A stretch of 36,003 nucleotides of DNA from Achromobacter sp. Bel. Lineage in GTDB: Bacteria > Pseudomonadota > Gammaproteobacteria > Burkholderiales > Burkholderiaceae_B. Where the stretch lies: the NCBI RefSeq assembly GCF_012928505.1, contig NZ_JABBJN010000061.1, positions 1-36,003 on the forward strand. The letters run 5' to 3'. A program made the position numbers and the translations under genes. The notes below the pieces were generated by a model. The model searched no databases. It had not been told where the DNA came from and saw only the letters and a program-made list of their open reading frames with translations. Shown here piece after piece: positions 24,191 through 32,823 of this stretch (positions are counted from its first letter, which is position 1; each line of letters opens with the position of its first letter).

Positions 24191-26821
24191 ATGAAGACGA
24201 TCAAGCCTTTCCGCCTGGGCATGCTTACCCGGCCCTACCGCTGGCAGCGCCGCGACCTGCTTGGCGTGTCGGTGTTCGCGCTGGTCGATATCGCGCAGAC
24301 GCCGGCCACCCTGCTGCCTGACCAGGATCTCTGGAAGCTGGCCGCCGCCGAGGGCATCGGCGCGTTGGACTTGGCCACGCCAAAGCAGTATCCGGAAGTG
24401 CTGGTCTCGGGCCACGCCTATCCCCATGATTCCAAAAGCCCGGGCGCTTGCGGCGTGCGGCTGAAGGTCGGCGAAATAGACAAATCGCTGCTGGTATTCG
24501 GCGACCGCTATTGGGTCGATGGCAAGGCCACCGCGCCGCAGCCGTTCGAGCGCATGCGGCTGGACTGGAGCCGCGCCTACGGCGGCCCGGAGATCGCCGA
24601 CAATCCGCTGGGCATCGGTGCGCAAGACGAAGACATCAACGGCGTGCGCGTGCGGCGGCTGCCAAACATCGAACACCCGCTGCAGCGGATCAACGCCCCT
24701 GGGCAACGGGCGGCGCCGGCGGGCTTGGCCGCGTTGCCCGTGGAATGGCCGCAACGCGCAGGGCACATGGGCCGCGACTACGGACAGGAATGGTTGGAGC
24801 ACGACTTTCCCGGATTCGCGCGCGATATGGACTGGCGCTTCTTCAACGCGGCGCCGCCCGACCAATGGGGGCCCGCCAACACCGAGCTTGTCGGGGGCAC
24901 GGACTATGCCCTGTGGAACATGCACCCCGAACAGCCAGTGCTGCGCGGCCGGCTGCCTGCTTGGCGCGCGCGCTGCTTCTTCAGCCGGCACGCTGACGGC
25001 AGCGCACTCGAGGAAGTGGCCCTGCGGCTGACCACCAGTTGGTTTTTTCCCGATCACACGAAGATGGTGCTGATCTGGCATGGCGCGGTGCACGTGCGCG
25101 ATGACGACGCGGCCGACATCCGCCACATCATGCCGGCGCTGGAACACGCGGATCAGCCGAAAGGCATCGCCGATTATGAAGCCGTCGTGCAGCAACGCTT
25201 GAGCCCGGAGCTGGGTCCCGCCTACGCCTTGCTGGACGCGCAACTCGTCCCCGAAGACCTTTGCGGCGGATCGTTGGAAAGCGATGCGCAAGCCTTGGCC
25301 GTGCGCCCTTTCAACAAGAACATCCACGCAGGCCTGGCACGCCGCCACGCGCGCGAACGCGAGTCGCTATTGGCCCAGGGCCTGGACCCGGACCTGTACA
25401 TGGCCCCGTTGGACCCGCCTCCCACCGCGCCCAGACTCGCCGATCTGCCGCAAACGATTCTGCGCATGCAGCAGGAGCTGGAAGAGGCCAAGCGCCTGTC
25501 CAGCGGGCCTGCGGCGCGCGCATTGGCCGATCCCAACCTTCCGGAGATGGCCGAGGTGGCGGGCGTGGACATGGACGCGCTGCGTCGGCAAGACGCCGAG
25601 GGAAAGCTGTCTTCGGGTTTTGACCCCCGCAAAATCAAACGGCACATTGCCGAATTTGATTCCAGCCCGCATGCACAGGCGGGGCGCACCGCGGCAAACG
25701 CCGAAGCAACCCTCCCGCCGCTGGCCGACACGCTTGGGCCGCAAGTGCACCAGGCCTATCAACAATCGGCCCACCATTTCGCCCCGCCCCCACCCATGCC
25801 GCCGTTGCGCGCGCAGCGCACACGCCGCAAGCTGGACGCGCGCCTAAAGGACAGCCGCAATTGCACGGACATGAACCTTACCGGCGCGGACTTGTCGGGC
25901 ATGGATCTGCGCGGCGTCAATTTTCAGCGGGCGATTTTTGCGGGCGCGACACTCGTCGATGCGCGGCTGGACGGCAGCGACCTCACCGACGCCGTGCTGA
26001 CTGGCGCCGACCTGACCCGCGCAGACCTGTCGGGCGCGAACCTGACGCGCACCAACCTGGGCCGCACGCAATGCGTGCGGACGAACTTTGCAAATAGCCA
26101 GATCAAGGACAGCACCTGGGACCACGCACACGGTGAAGAATGCAGCTTTCTTGACAGCACATGGCAGTTGGGCCGCCTGCATCAGGCACGACTGATACGC
26201 TGCGACTTCAGCCGCGCAAGCTTCAACCAATGGGCGGCCATGAGCGCCGTATTCGAAGACTGCGGCTTTCGCGATGCACGGCTGGAACAATGCGTGTTCA
26301 TGCAGGGCGAGCTCGTCAATGCGGATTTTGCTGCTGCGGCGCTGGTGCGCGTGAGCTTCATGGATGTGGCCTTTTCCGGCCGCTTCAGCCTGGAAGACGC
26401 CACGCTGGACGGCTGCGCCTTCGCGGGCCGAGTCGACCTGGCAGGCGCCCGGCTGCGCGGCATGCAGTTCAAGCACGGCAGTGCCCGTGGCGCCACGTTG
26501 ACGGGCGCCGACATGCGCGGCGTCACCCTGAACGCGTGCGATTTTTCCGAATGCCGCCTGCAAGACGCCGACCTGAGCGGCCTGACCGCCCCCGACACAC
26601 ACTTTGTGCGTGCCGATTTCACCGGTGCCCGTCTACGCAACGCCAATCTGATCAACAGCTTGCTGGGCAAGGCCGTCTTGCTGCGCGCCGACCTGACTGG
26701 CGCGAATTTCTTCCGCGCCGATGTCGCGCAAGCGCAGATGGACGACAGCACGGGGCTGGACCACACCTACACGCAAGGCGCAAAGCGCTGGCCCGACCGA
26801 CAGCCGGAGCTTCCCGCATGA
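24191..26821 (+). CDS. DUF2169 T6SS adaptor fused to a pentapeptide-repeat domain
   Basis: The 876-residue protein has an N-terminal DUF2169 domain (about residues 15-330: FRLGMLTRPYRWQRRDLLGV, DWSRAYGGPEIADNPLG, WFFPDHTKMVLIWHG). A charged helical and Pro-rich linker follows (about 400-545, with RMQQELEEAKRLSSGPAARA as a possible coiled coil), then a long pentapeptide-repeat right-handed beta-helix (about 553-860) of A(D/N)LXX units such as LTGADLSGMDLRGVNF. DUF2169 proteins act as effector-loading adaptors for VgrG; Agrobacterium Atu3641 is the known example. No catalytic motif was seen. It lies 3 nt after the small membrane gene and overlaps the next gene by ATGA, so its output is coupled to the second pentapeptide protein. 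The repeat half may be an effector, a scaffold or a tip extension. Confidence 0.9.
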   Translation: MKTIKPFRLGMLTRPYRWQRRDLLGVSVFALVDIAQTPATLLPDQDLWKLAAAEGIGALDLATPKQYPEVLVSGHAYPHDSKSPGACGVRLKVGEIDKSLLVFGDRYWVDGKATAPQPFERMRLDWSRAYGGPEIADNPLGIGAQDEDINGVRVRRLPNIEHPLQRINAPGQRAAPAGLAALPVEWPQRAGHMGRDYGQEWLEHDFPGFARDMDWRFFNAAPPDQWGPANTELVGGTDYALWNMHPEQPVLRGRLPAWRARCFFSRHADGSALEEVALRLTTSWFFPDHTKMVLIWHGAVHVRDDDAADIRHIMPALEHADQPKGIADYEAVVQQRLSPELGPAYALLDAQLVPEDLCGGSLESDAQALAVRPFNKNIHAGLARRHARERESLLAQGLDPDLYMAPLDPPPTAPRLADLPQTILRMQQELEEAKRLSSGPAARALADPNLPEMAEVAGVDMDALRRQDAEGKLSSGFDPRKIKRHIAEFDSSPHAQAGRTAANAEATLPPLADTLGPQVHQAYQQSAHHFAPPPPMPPLRAQRTRRKLDARLKDSRNCTDMNLTGADLSGMDLRGVNFQRAIFAGATLVDARLDGSDLTDAVLTGADLTRADLSGANLTRTNLGRTQCVRTNFANSQIKDSTWDHAHGEECSFLDSTWQLGRLHQARLIRCDFSRASFNQWAAMSAVFEDCGFRDARLEQCVFMQGELVNADFAAAALVRVSFMDVAFSGRFSLEDATLDGCAFAGRVDLAGARLRGMQFKHGSARGATLTGADMRGVTLNACDFSECRLQDADLSGLTAPDTHFVRADFTGARLRNANLINSLLGKAVLLRADLTGANFFRADVAQAQMDDSTGLDHTYTQGAKRWPDRQPELPA

Positions 26822-27876
26822 ACATCGACAAGCTGATGGACAGCGTGCGCCACGGGGAGCCGATACAACACCTCAGCTTGGCGGGCGCCGATCTCCGCGG
26901 GCGGGATCTGGCCGGCGCATGCTTCGATCACGTGGACTTCAGCGGTGCGCGGATGGGCGGCTGCCAATTGCAGGATAGCCAGTTCATCAGTTGTGACATG
27001 ACAGGCTGGGAGGCCAGCGATGCCAATCTGGACACCGCGCGCCTGCTCCGCTGCCGGGCGCCAGGCGCGACGTTCAGCAACGGCCGCTTCCATGGCACCC
27101 ACTTCACCGAATGCGATCTGGCGGGCGCCAGGCTGGACCAGGCCCTGCTCCATGAATCGTCCTTTACCGGCACATCATTGGCGGGCGCGTCATTGCAGGC
27201 CGCTCGCGTGGAACGCTCGGTGTTCTCGCTCGGCGACATGGCAAATGCAACGTTGTCGCAAGCGCAACTCAGCTACACCCTGTTCCATCAGCTGGACCTG
27301 CGCAGCGTCACGCTGACAGGCGTCAACGCGATCAGCACCATGTTCACGGAATGCAATCTGTCGGAGCAATGCTTCGCCGGCCAGGCCTATCCGCTGTGCC
27401 ATTTCACGGATTGCCAACTCGCCGCGGCAGACTTCCGGCATAGCGATTTGCGCCAGTCGGGCTTCAAAGGTTCGTCGCTGCAAGGCGCAAGGTTTACCGG
27501 CGTCTCCGCGCCTCAGGCGCTATTCCCGCTGGCTGACCTGACTGGGGCAGACCTGCAAGGCGGCCATTTCGACGGCGCCATCTGGGCCGGGGCGACTCTG
27601 GATGGCGCGGCTTTCCAAGGCGCCAGCCTGGCTCTGTGCATCTTCCAGCGTGCGTGTTGCGCCGATACGGACTTTCGCGGCGCCCATCTTGTCGACGCCG
27701 ATTTCTCACTGGCCGACCTGAGCCGCGCCGACCTGCGCGACGCCACGTTCCTGCGCACGCGCATGCACCGCGCGCTGACGCGCGGCGCGCGTTGGACGCA
27801 GCGCCACGGCATCATCGAAAACGACGCGCCTCTGCTGGAAGCCGAACTGTGGTCGGCAGCGCGCACAACCCTTTGA
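26818..27876 (+). CDS. Stand-alone pentapeptide-repeat protein
   Basis: The product is 352 residues from the ATG at 26818, which overlaps the stop of the upstream fusion (ATGA). Apart from about 17 N-terminal and 30 C-terminal residues it is built entirely of pentapeptide units, with central L/F every five residues (LSLAGADLRGRDLAGACF; FTGTSLAGASLQAARV; DLTGADLQGGHFDGAIW). It is expected to be a right-handed quadrilateral beta-helix. The unit register is irregular in the middle (about 175-210), suggesting two helical blocks. No signal peptide is present. Some pentapeptide proteins mimic DNA and bind gyrase, others are structural; nothing here decides which. It resembles the C-terminal half of the preceding protein and may have arisen by duplication. 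Confidence 0.9.
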   Translation: MNIDKLMDSVRHGEPIQHLSLAGADLRGRDLAGACFDHVDFSGARMGGCQLQDSQFISCDMTGWEASDANLDTARLLRCRAPGATFSNGRFHGTHFTECDLAGARLDQALLHESSFTGTSLAGASLQAARVERSVFSLGDMANATLSQAQLSYTLFHQLDLRSVTLTGVNAISTMFTECNLSEQCFAGQAYPLCHFTDCQLAAADFRHSDLRQSGFKGSSLQGARFTGVSAPQALFPLADLTGADLQGGHFDGAIWAGATLDGAAFQGASLALCIFQRACCADTDFRGAHLVDADFSLADLSRADLRDATFLRTRMHRALTRGARWTQRHGIIENDAPLLEAELWSAARTTL

Positions 27877-27922
27877 ACCCGGTGCAGCGCCACTGCACCG
27901 CCCTCGCATCAGGAGTCGAAAC

Positions 27923-28306
27923 ATGCAAGTGCTCTGCCAGTTACCCAGTGTCGGCCTTGGATTCCCCGACGTCTGCAAGACCCCGGTGCCGCCGGTGCCG
28001 CATATCGACGTATCGACGTCATCAATGGGCATCCCCGTGGTCTGGAACGTGTGGCTGTGCTGCGCGCCGATGCACAACATGGTCACGCCCATTCCCATCA
28101 CCCTGGGCGATACCGCCGGCGTGGGCGGGGGGGTGATCTCTCAGACCTTCATGGGTCAGGCGCGGTACGTGACCGGGGCATTCACGGTGCTGGTGCGTGC
28201 CGCCCCGCTCGTCCGCGTGACCAGCCTGACCGTGCAGAACACCATTAATACCCCGGGGTTCAAGGCGGCCACCCCGCAGAAAACGATGTTCGCGCTGGCG
28301 GCGTGA
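27923..28306 (+). CDS. DUF4150 PAAR-like tip protein
   Basis: The 127-residue protein has the DUF4150 pattern: GFPDVCKTPVPPVPHIDV near the N-terminus, a central GVISQTFMGQARYVTGAF and a closing RVTSLTVQNTINTPGFKA. DUF4150 proteins are PAAR-like and are thought to cap the VgrG spike. Cysteines at about residues 5, 18, 46 and 47 and a His near 51 could bind metal. It is the last gene of the vgrG unit, 46 nt after the pentapeptide gene, and it converges on ccsA with only 15 nt between stops. It has no C-terminal toxin extension, which leaves the unit without a recognised effector domain. Confidence 0.87.
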   Translation: MQVLCQLPSVGLGFPDVCKTPVPPVPHIDVSTSSMGIPVVWNVWLCCAPMHNMVTPIPITLGDTAGVGGGVISQTFMGQARYVTGAFTVLVRAAPLVRVTSLTVQNTINTPGFKAATPQKTMFALAA

Positions 28307-28321
28307 CCCTATGGCAGCGGG

Positions 28322-29689
28322 CTACAGTTCGCCGTAGGAATGCAGGCCGGACAGGAACATGTTCACGCCCAGGAAGGCAAAGCCCGTGATCAGCAGGCCC
28401 ATCAAGGCCCAGTAAGCCGCCATGGTGCCGCGCAGGCCCTTGATCAGGCGCATGTGCAACCAGGCCGCGTAATTCAGCCAGACGATCAGTGCCCAGGTCT
28501 CCTTGGGGTCCCATTGCCAGTACGCGCCCCAGGCGTCGGCCGCCCACAACGCGCCCAGGATGGTCGCGACCGTGAAGAAGGCAAAGCCGACCGCGATGGC
28601 GCGATACATGATGTCGTCAAGCACCTCCAGCGACGGCAGCGCGGCGGCGATGCGGCGGCGGCCCAGCAGGATGGCGCCCACGATCACGGCGCCGATGCCG
28701 AAGTACAGCATCCACGTGGCCGAGAGACCGTCGGTGCGGAACACCATCGGCTCGGCGCACAGCAGCACGCCCAGGACGAACAGCGGCGCCAGCTTGGCCC
28801 ACGACGTTGTTTGCCCGTGTTGTTTGATCAGATAGGCGAAGCCCACCATCGCCGCCAGCGAGAACGTGCCGTAGCCAATGAAGTTGGCCGGCACGTGCAG
28901 CTTCATCCACCAGCTTTTCAAGGCCGGCACCAGCGGCTGGATCTGCCCCGCGTCGCGCGTGAACGAATACCACAGCAAAAAGACCACCGCCGACGTCACC
29001 ACCAGCAGCACGAAACCGCCCAGTGCGCGGGTCGCGTACTTGCGTTCGTAATACAGGTAGAACAGCGCCGTGATCAGCGAGAACAGCACGAACACTTCGT
29101 ACAGGTTGCTGACCGGGATGTGGCCCAGGTCCGGCCCCATCAGATGGCCTTCGCGCCAGCGCACCAGTAAGCCCGTGACGCCGGCGAAGACAGCACCCCA
29201 TGTCAACGCCGTGCCCAGCCACGCGGCCGTGGGACTGACCACGCCGATCCAGTAGCAGACCATTGCCAACGCGAACAGCGCGCACATCCACAGGATGGCG
29301 GACTGGGACGAGAACAGGTACTTCAGGAAGAACACCTGCTCGGCCCGGGCCAGGTCGTTGCCGTACAGCACCAGGGCCAGCCCGGCCGCGATGGCACAGG
29401 CGATCATCAGGTGGCGCAGCGGCCGCCACAGCCAGCCCAACCATGCCAGCGCCGGCACGGTACCGCACAGGATGATCTTCTCGTAGTAGTCCATCGCATT
29501 GCCGTGGCGGGTCAGCGCGAACGCGGCCCCCACCGACAGCAGCAGGAAGAAGACGACGTCGGTCCAGTCCGGCTTGCCGCGCCGGGCGCGGCTATCGCCG
29601 GTTTCCGACAGGCTGTCTTGCCAGAGCGTGTCCGCCGACGCGTTCAGCGCGTCCGGCGAGGAAGGATGGGTAGTGGTCGTAGTCGACAT
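28322..29689 (-). CDS. ccsA: CcsA, System II cytochrome c heme-handling membrane protein
   Basis: The 455-residue polytopic membrane protein carries the WWD signature WGAYWQWDPKETWALIVW (about residues 385-405) and several transmembrane helices from about residue 44 to the end. With ResB it exports and attaches heme to apocytochromes c on the periplasmic side (Ccs, System II). The N-terminal about 40 residues are Ser/Thr-rich and polar. Its ATG is 9 nt after the resB stop, with AAGG upstream, so they are one operon. Databases often name this WWD protein CcsB and the partner ResB; in Bordetella pertussis literature the pair is ccsA/ccsB. A conserved His flanks the WWD segment in LHVPANFIGYG. 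Confidence 0.95.
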   Translation of the reverse strand: MSTTTTTHPSSPDALNASADTLWQDSLSETGDSRARRGKPDWTDVVFFLLLSVGAAFALTRHGNAMDYYEKIILCGTVPALAWLGWLWRPLRHLMIACAIAAGLALVLYGNDLARAEQVFFLKYLFSSQSAILWMCALFALAMVCYWIGVVSPTAAWLGTALTWGAVFAGVTGLLVRWREGHLMGPDLGHIPVSNLYEVFVLFSLITALFYLYYERKYATRALGGFVLLVVTSAVVFLLWYSFTRDAGQIQPLVPALKSWWMKLHVPANFIGYGTFSLAAMVGFAYLIKQHGQTTSWAKLAPLFVLGVLLCAEPMVFRTDGLSATWMLYFGIGAVIVGAILLGRRRIAAALPSLEVLDDIMYRAIAVGFAFFTVATILGALWAADAWGAYWQWDPKETWALIVWLNYAAWLHMRLIKGLRGTMAAYWALMGLLITGFAFLGVNMFLSGLHSYGEL

Positions 29690-29698
29690 AAATGAACC

Positions 29699-31777
29699 TT
29701 AAGACCTCTTCTGGCGCAGCAGCGCCTGCTTGAAGCGTTCGAACTCCTGATTGAAGTCGAGTGTACGCCTCTGGGACGTCATGGCCGCCATGACGCTGCT
29801 TCCGCCGTCATTCGGCTTGACCCAGATCCAGATGCGGCGATCCCGAATATAGAACATCGAGAACACCCCCAGGACCAGCAACAGGCTGCCCAGATAGACG
29901 GTATTCTTGCCCGGCGTGCGGCTGACCTGGAACACGCTGGCCTGCACGTGGTTGAAGTCCGCCAACGACAGGAAGACCGGCGCCGGATACACGGTCAGGT
30001 CCGACATCGCGGCCACGGCCAGGCGCGACCACACGGCCGCGCGCTCGCCTTCGGGGCCTTCGGACGCCACCGCGGGCAGGCCCGCACGCTCGCGCTCGAT
30101 GGCGCGCAATTCGTTCATGCTGGCGCCGATCAGGCGGATCACCACGTCGGCCGCGCGCTCCAGGTCGGCGGCGGGCGTATTGGCCTGCAGGAAGGCCGCA
30201 ACCGCTTGCAGCCCCCCCGACGAGAAGGTCTCCAACGCGCGTTCGGCGGCCGTCTGCAAGGGCTGCCGGTCAGCGCCCGACGGACTGTTGCGCTCGGCGA
30301 AGCGGCGAGCCGCCTCCTGGCGCGCCGCCGGGTCCGCCAACGTCGCGCGCAAACGCATGAATTCGGCGATGGAACTGTCATCGTCGGCCGGGATGCGCAG
30401 GTACCGGAACGGCTCGGACGCGTTGTTGCGCACGCCAGCCAGAAACACGCTGGCGCCGTCCAGTTCCATGGGCAGCATGTAATTCTGGAATTCGTGGGCC
30501 TGCCCCGCATCGTCGATCAGCTTGTACTCGACGCTGGGGCCCACGTTGCGCAGGTTCTCGTTCTTCTTGCCCGCCGCGCTGCCGGACACCGACGCCACGT
30601 GCTCGGCGAAGCTCCGGTCGGCGCCCTTGGGATCGCCGCGCGTCAGGTCCTCCACATTGATCGGGCGCATGGCCGTGATCTCGACGCCCATGCTGCGCGC
30701 CCCCGTGGAAGTGTGAGCGGTTACTTCGGCGGTCTTCCCCACCGTACCGTCAACCGTGAATGTCTTGCTCTCGGAACCTACCAGCGGGTAGCCTTTCAGC
30801 ACCACCGTGCTGCCGCCGTCATCGAAACTGGACTGGTAGACGGTCATGCCCTTGAAGCGCAGCGGTTCATTGACTTCAATGGTGGAGTCGAACGTCTTGC
30901 CGGTGTCGGGGTCGGTGACTTCCACTTCGCTGAGAAAGCGGCTGGGCATGCCGGTGGAGTAGTAATCGACAACGAACTTCTTGAGCTTCAGCGTGAAGGG
31001 CATCGGCTGCACCAGGGCGCCGTCGCCCACCATCACCACCGCGGTGCTGGCCTGGCCGCCCTCGGGCACCAACACGCTGGCGCGAAAGCTTGGGTTGTCC
31101 ACCGACAGACGGCCGCTTTCCGGCACTTCTGAAATCAGCATGTTCTCGACGATGGGCTTCTTTCCGCCCAGCATGACCTGCAGCCGCACGGGCAGCTCGC
31201 TGTCCAGCAGGCCGCCGATGCAGATGATGACCATCGCCGCATGTGCGAACACGTAGCCCAGCCGGTTGGCGCTGCCTTTCTTGGCCGCCAGCATCACGCC
31301 GTCGTTGTCCGTCCGTTGGCGCACGGCATAGCCCATGCGTTCCAGCATGGATTTCAGGCCGGCCGCCGTCTGGGGCACGTCAGTGGGCGCGTCGGTTTCG
31401 ACCCGGTGCGGAAAACCCCGCAGGCTGCTGGCCCGTACGTGCTCGCGGAACGAGCGCGCGTCGCGCAGCATTTTGGGTGCGTTGCGGATCAGGCAGACCG
31501 AGGTCGACACGACCAGGAACCCCATGATCAGCAGGAACCACCAGCTGTTGTAGACGTGCCAGATCGAGAACTTGTCGAACACTTCGAACCAGAACGGGCC
31601 GAACTGGTCGATGTAGTTATTCGACGAGCGGTTCTGCTGCAACACGGTCCCGACCAGGCTCGCCACGCAGATGAACATCAACAGGCTGACGGCGAAACGC
31701 ATCGAACCGAGCAGTTCGAAGAAATCGCGAGGCAGGCTGCGCAAGGAGGGGCGGGTATGGGTTCGTGTTGAATTCAT
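29699..31777 (-). CDS. resB: ResB (CcsB), System II cytochrome c biogenesis protein
   Basis: The 692-residue protein has the ResB family start LLGSMRFAVSLLMFICVASLVGT-type helix, then a second helix (SWWFLLIMGFLVVSTSVCLI), a third near residue 175 (VFAHAAMVIICIGGLL), a long periplasmic domain, and a final helix (TVYLGSLLLVLGVFSMFYI) near the C-terminus. ResB and CcsA form the cytochrome c synthetase. The start is uncertain: ATG 31777 matches family N-termini but has no Shine-Dalgarno, while TTG 31798, seven codons upstream, follows GAGGGGGG by about 7 nt. Such a TTG start would make low-level expression likely. Confidence 0.93.
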   Translation of the reverse strand: MNSTRTHTRPSLRSLPRDFFELLGSMRFAVSLLMFICVASLVGTVLQQNRSSNNYIDQFGPFWFEVFDKFSIWHVYNSWWFLLIMGFLVVSTSVCLIRNAPKMLRDARSFREHVRASSLRGFPHRVETDAPTDVPQTAAGLKSMLERMGYAVRQRTDNDGVMLAAKKGSANRLGYVFAHAAMVIICIGGLLDSELPVRLQVMLGGKKPIVENMLISEVPESGRLSVDNPSFRASVLVPEGGQASTAVVMVGDGALVQPMPFTLKLKKFVVDYYSTGMPSRFLSEVEVTDPDTGKTFDSTIEVNEPLRFKGMTVYQSSFDDGGSTVVLKGYPLVGSESKTFTVDGTVGKTAEVTAHTSTGARSMGVEITAMRPINVEDLTRGDPKGADRSFAEHVASVSGSAAGKKNENLRNVGPSVEYKLIDDAGQAHEFQNYMLPMELDGASVFLAGVRNNASEPFRYLRIPADDDSSIAEFMRLRATLADPAARQEAARRFAERNSPSGADRQPLQTAAERALETFSSGGLQAVAAFLQANTPAADLERAADVVIRLIGASMNELRAIERERAGLPAVASEGPEGERAAVWSRLAVAAMSDLTVYPAPVFLSLADFNHVQASVFQVSRTPGKNTVYLGSLLLVLGVFSMFYIRDRRIWIWVKPNDGGSSVMAAMTSQRRTLDFNQEFERFKQALLRQKRS

Positions 31778-31828
31778 GAAAAAAGGGGGGCCGCGCAATC
31801 GGCTACCCCCCTCATAGACAGCGCACGG

Positions 31829-31843
31829 CGGAAACAGTTTCCG
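31829..31843. other. Inverted repeat between cytochrome c4 and resB
   Basis: CGGAAAC-A-GTTTCCG is a perfect 7-bp inverted repeat around one base, in the 120-nt gap between the cytochrome c4 stop and the resB start. On the transcribed minus strand no U-run follows, so a terminator is unlikely; an operator or a weak attenuating hairpin is possible. Confidence 0.35.
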
Positions 31844-31897
31844 TCATGCCCAAGTTGCATGAACGCGGACCAGCCGCGCGCGTTGCAGGCGTCAAGC

Positions 31898-32599
31898 CTA
31901 CCGCAGGCCGGCCGCGTAGTCCGACACCGCCTTGATATCGGCGTCCGACATGCGGTCCGCAATGGCGAACATGATGTCGTTCTTGCGGTCGCCGCTGCGG
32001 AACAGCTTGAGCTGCTCTTCGATGTACATGGGGAACTGTCCCGACAAGCGGGGGTATTGGCCGGGCAAGCCCGCGCCATTGGCAGAGTGACACGCCGCGC
32101 ACGCCGGAACATTGCGTTCGGGCAAACCGCCGCGCCAGATCTTTTGGCCCAGATCAACCAACTTCTCTTGGCCAGCCGTGGCGGGCTCTTTCAGCGGTTG
32201 CTGCGCCAGATACAGCGCGATGTTCTGCATGTCGGCCGGCGTCAGGTTCTGCGCCATCGCCGTCATCGGGGTCGGATTGCCACCCGCGCCGTTGCGCACA
32301 GGCAGCTTGGCCCCTTGCTTGACCTGGAAGTCGGCCAATTGCTTGGCCAGATATTCGTGGGGTTGCGCGGCCAGGTTGGGGTTCACCGGGATGGTGCTGT
32401 TGCCCGCCGCGCCATGACAGGACGCACAGGCAATAATGCCCCTTGAGGCATCCCCTTGGTCAAACAGCTGCCCGCCCTTGGCGGCATCTGGCTTGGCCGG
32501 GCCCGCAGCGCCGTCAGCGGCGAAACTGGGTGAAGTTAAGGCGGAGGCGCCGAGCAACAGCCCGCTCGCAACCAACATCCGGGACAGCACACGCTTCAT
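31898..32599 (-). CDS. Diheme cytochrome c4
   Basis: From the ATG at 32599 (GAGGT 4-5 nt upstream) the product is 233 residues. It has a Sec signal peptide ending near SFA-AD (residue 27), then two homologous c-type domains with heme motifs CASCH (58-62) and CAACH (167-171). The repeated pattern ...NLAAQPHEYLAKQLADF and ...RLSGQFPMYIEEQLKLF, with axial Met in later positions (PMTAMAQNL; NDIMFAIA), identifies cytochrome c4. It carries electrons between the bc1 complex and terminal oxidases in the periplasm. It sits directly upstream of the maturation genes resB-ccsA. A start at 32626 would add nine residues before the signal peptide and is less likely. Confidence 0.95.
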   Translation of the reverse strand: MKRVLSRMLVASGLLLGASALTSPSFAADGAAGPAKPDAAKGGQLFDQGDASRGIIACASCHGAAGNSTIPVNPNLAAQPHEYLAKQLADFQVKQGAKLPVRNGAGGNPTPMTAMAQNLTPADMQNIALYLAQQPLKEPATAGQEKLVDLGQKIWRGGLPERNVPACAACHSANGAGLPGQYPRLSGQFPMYIEEQLKLFRSGDRKNDIMFAIADRMSDADIKAVSDYAAGLR

Positions 32600-32823
32600 G
32601 AAGACCTCGACGATCACATCGATCAAGGCGCAAAAAGGCGCCCACGCCTGCCCCGCTCACCTTGGAAAACCGTCTCGAACCTGATTTGCCCCATTCTGCC
32701 TTCCAGGCTGCTGTCAGCAACCCAAAGAGTAAGCAAAAAAGACGGCTCCGCGCACGGGGACCACTGTTGCAAACGCCGGATTATACAATAGGGCTCGAAA
32801 CCAACCGTATCCAAAGCCCATCC
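32600..32823. promoter_or_regulatory. Divergent intergenic region, cytochrome c4 / engB
   Basis: These 224 bases carry promoters for cytochrome c4-resB-ccsA on one side and engB-hemB on the other. A plus-strand TATACAAT at 32782-32789 is a good -10-like element for engB; the nearby TTGCAA (32767-32772) is too close to serve as its -35. No gene or clear operator was found here. Confidence 0.4.

Noticed and set aside
26161..27876. Longer 571-residue reading of the second pentapeptide gene
   Set aside because: The first 220 residues lie in another frame inside the DUF2169 fusion and have no pentapeptide pattern. The ATG at 26818 coupled by ATGA to the upstream stop is the credible start.
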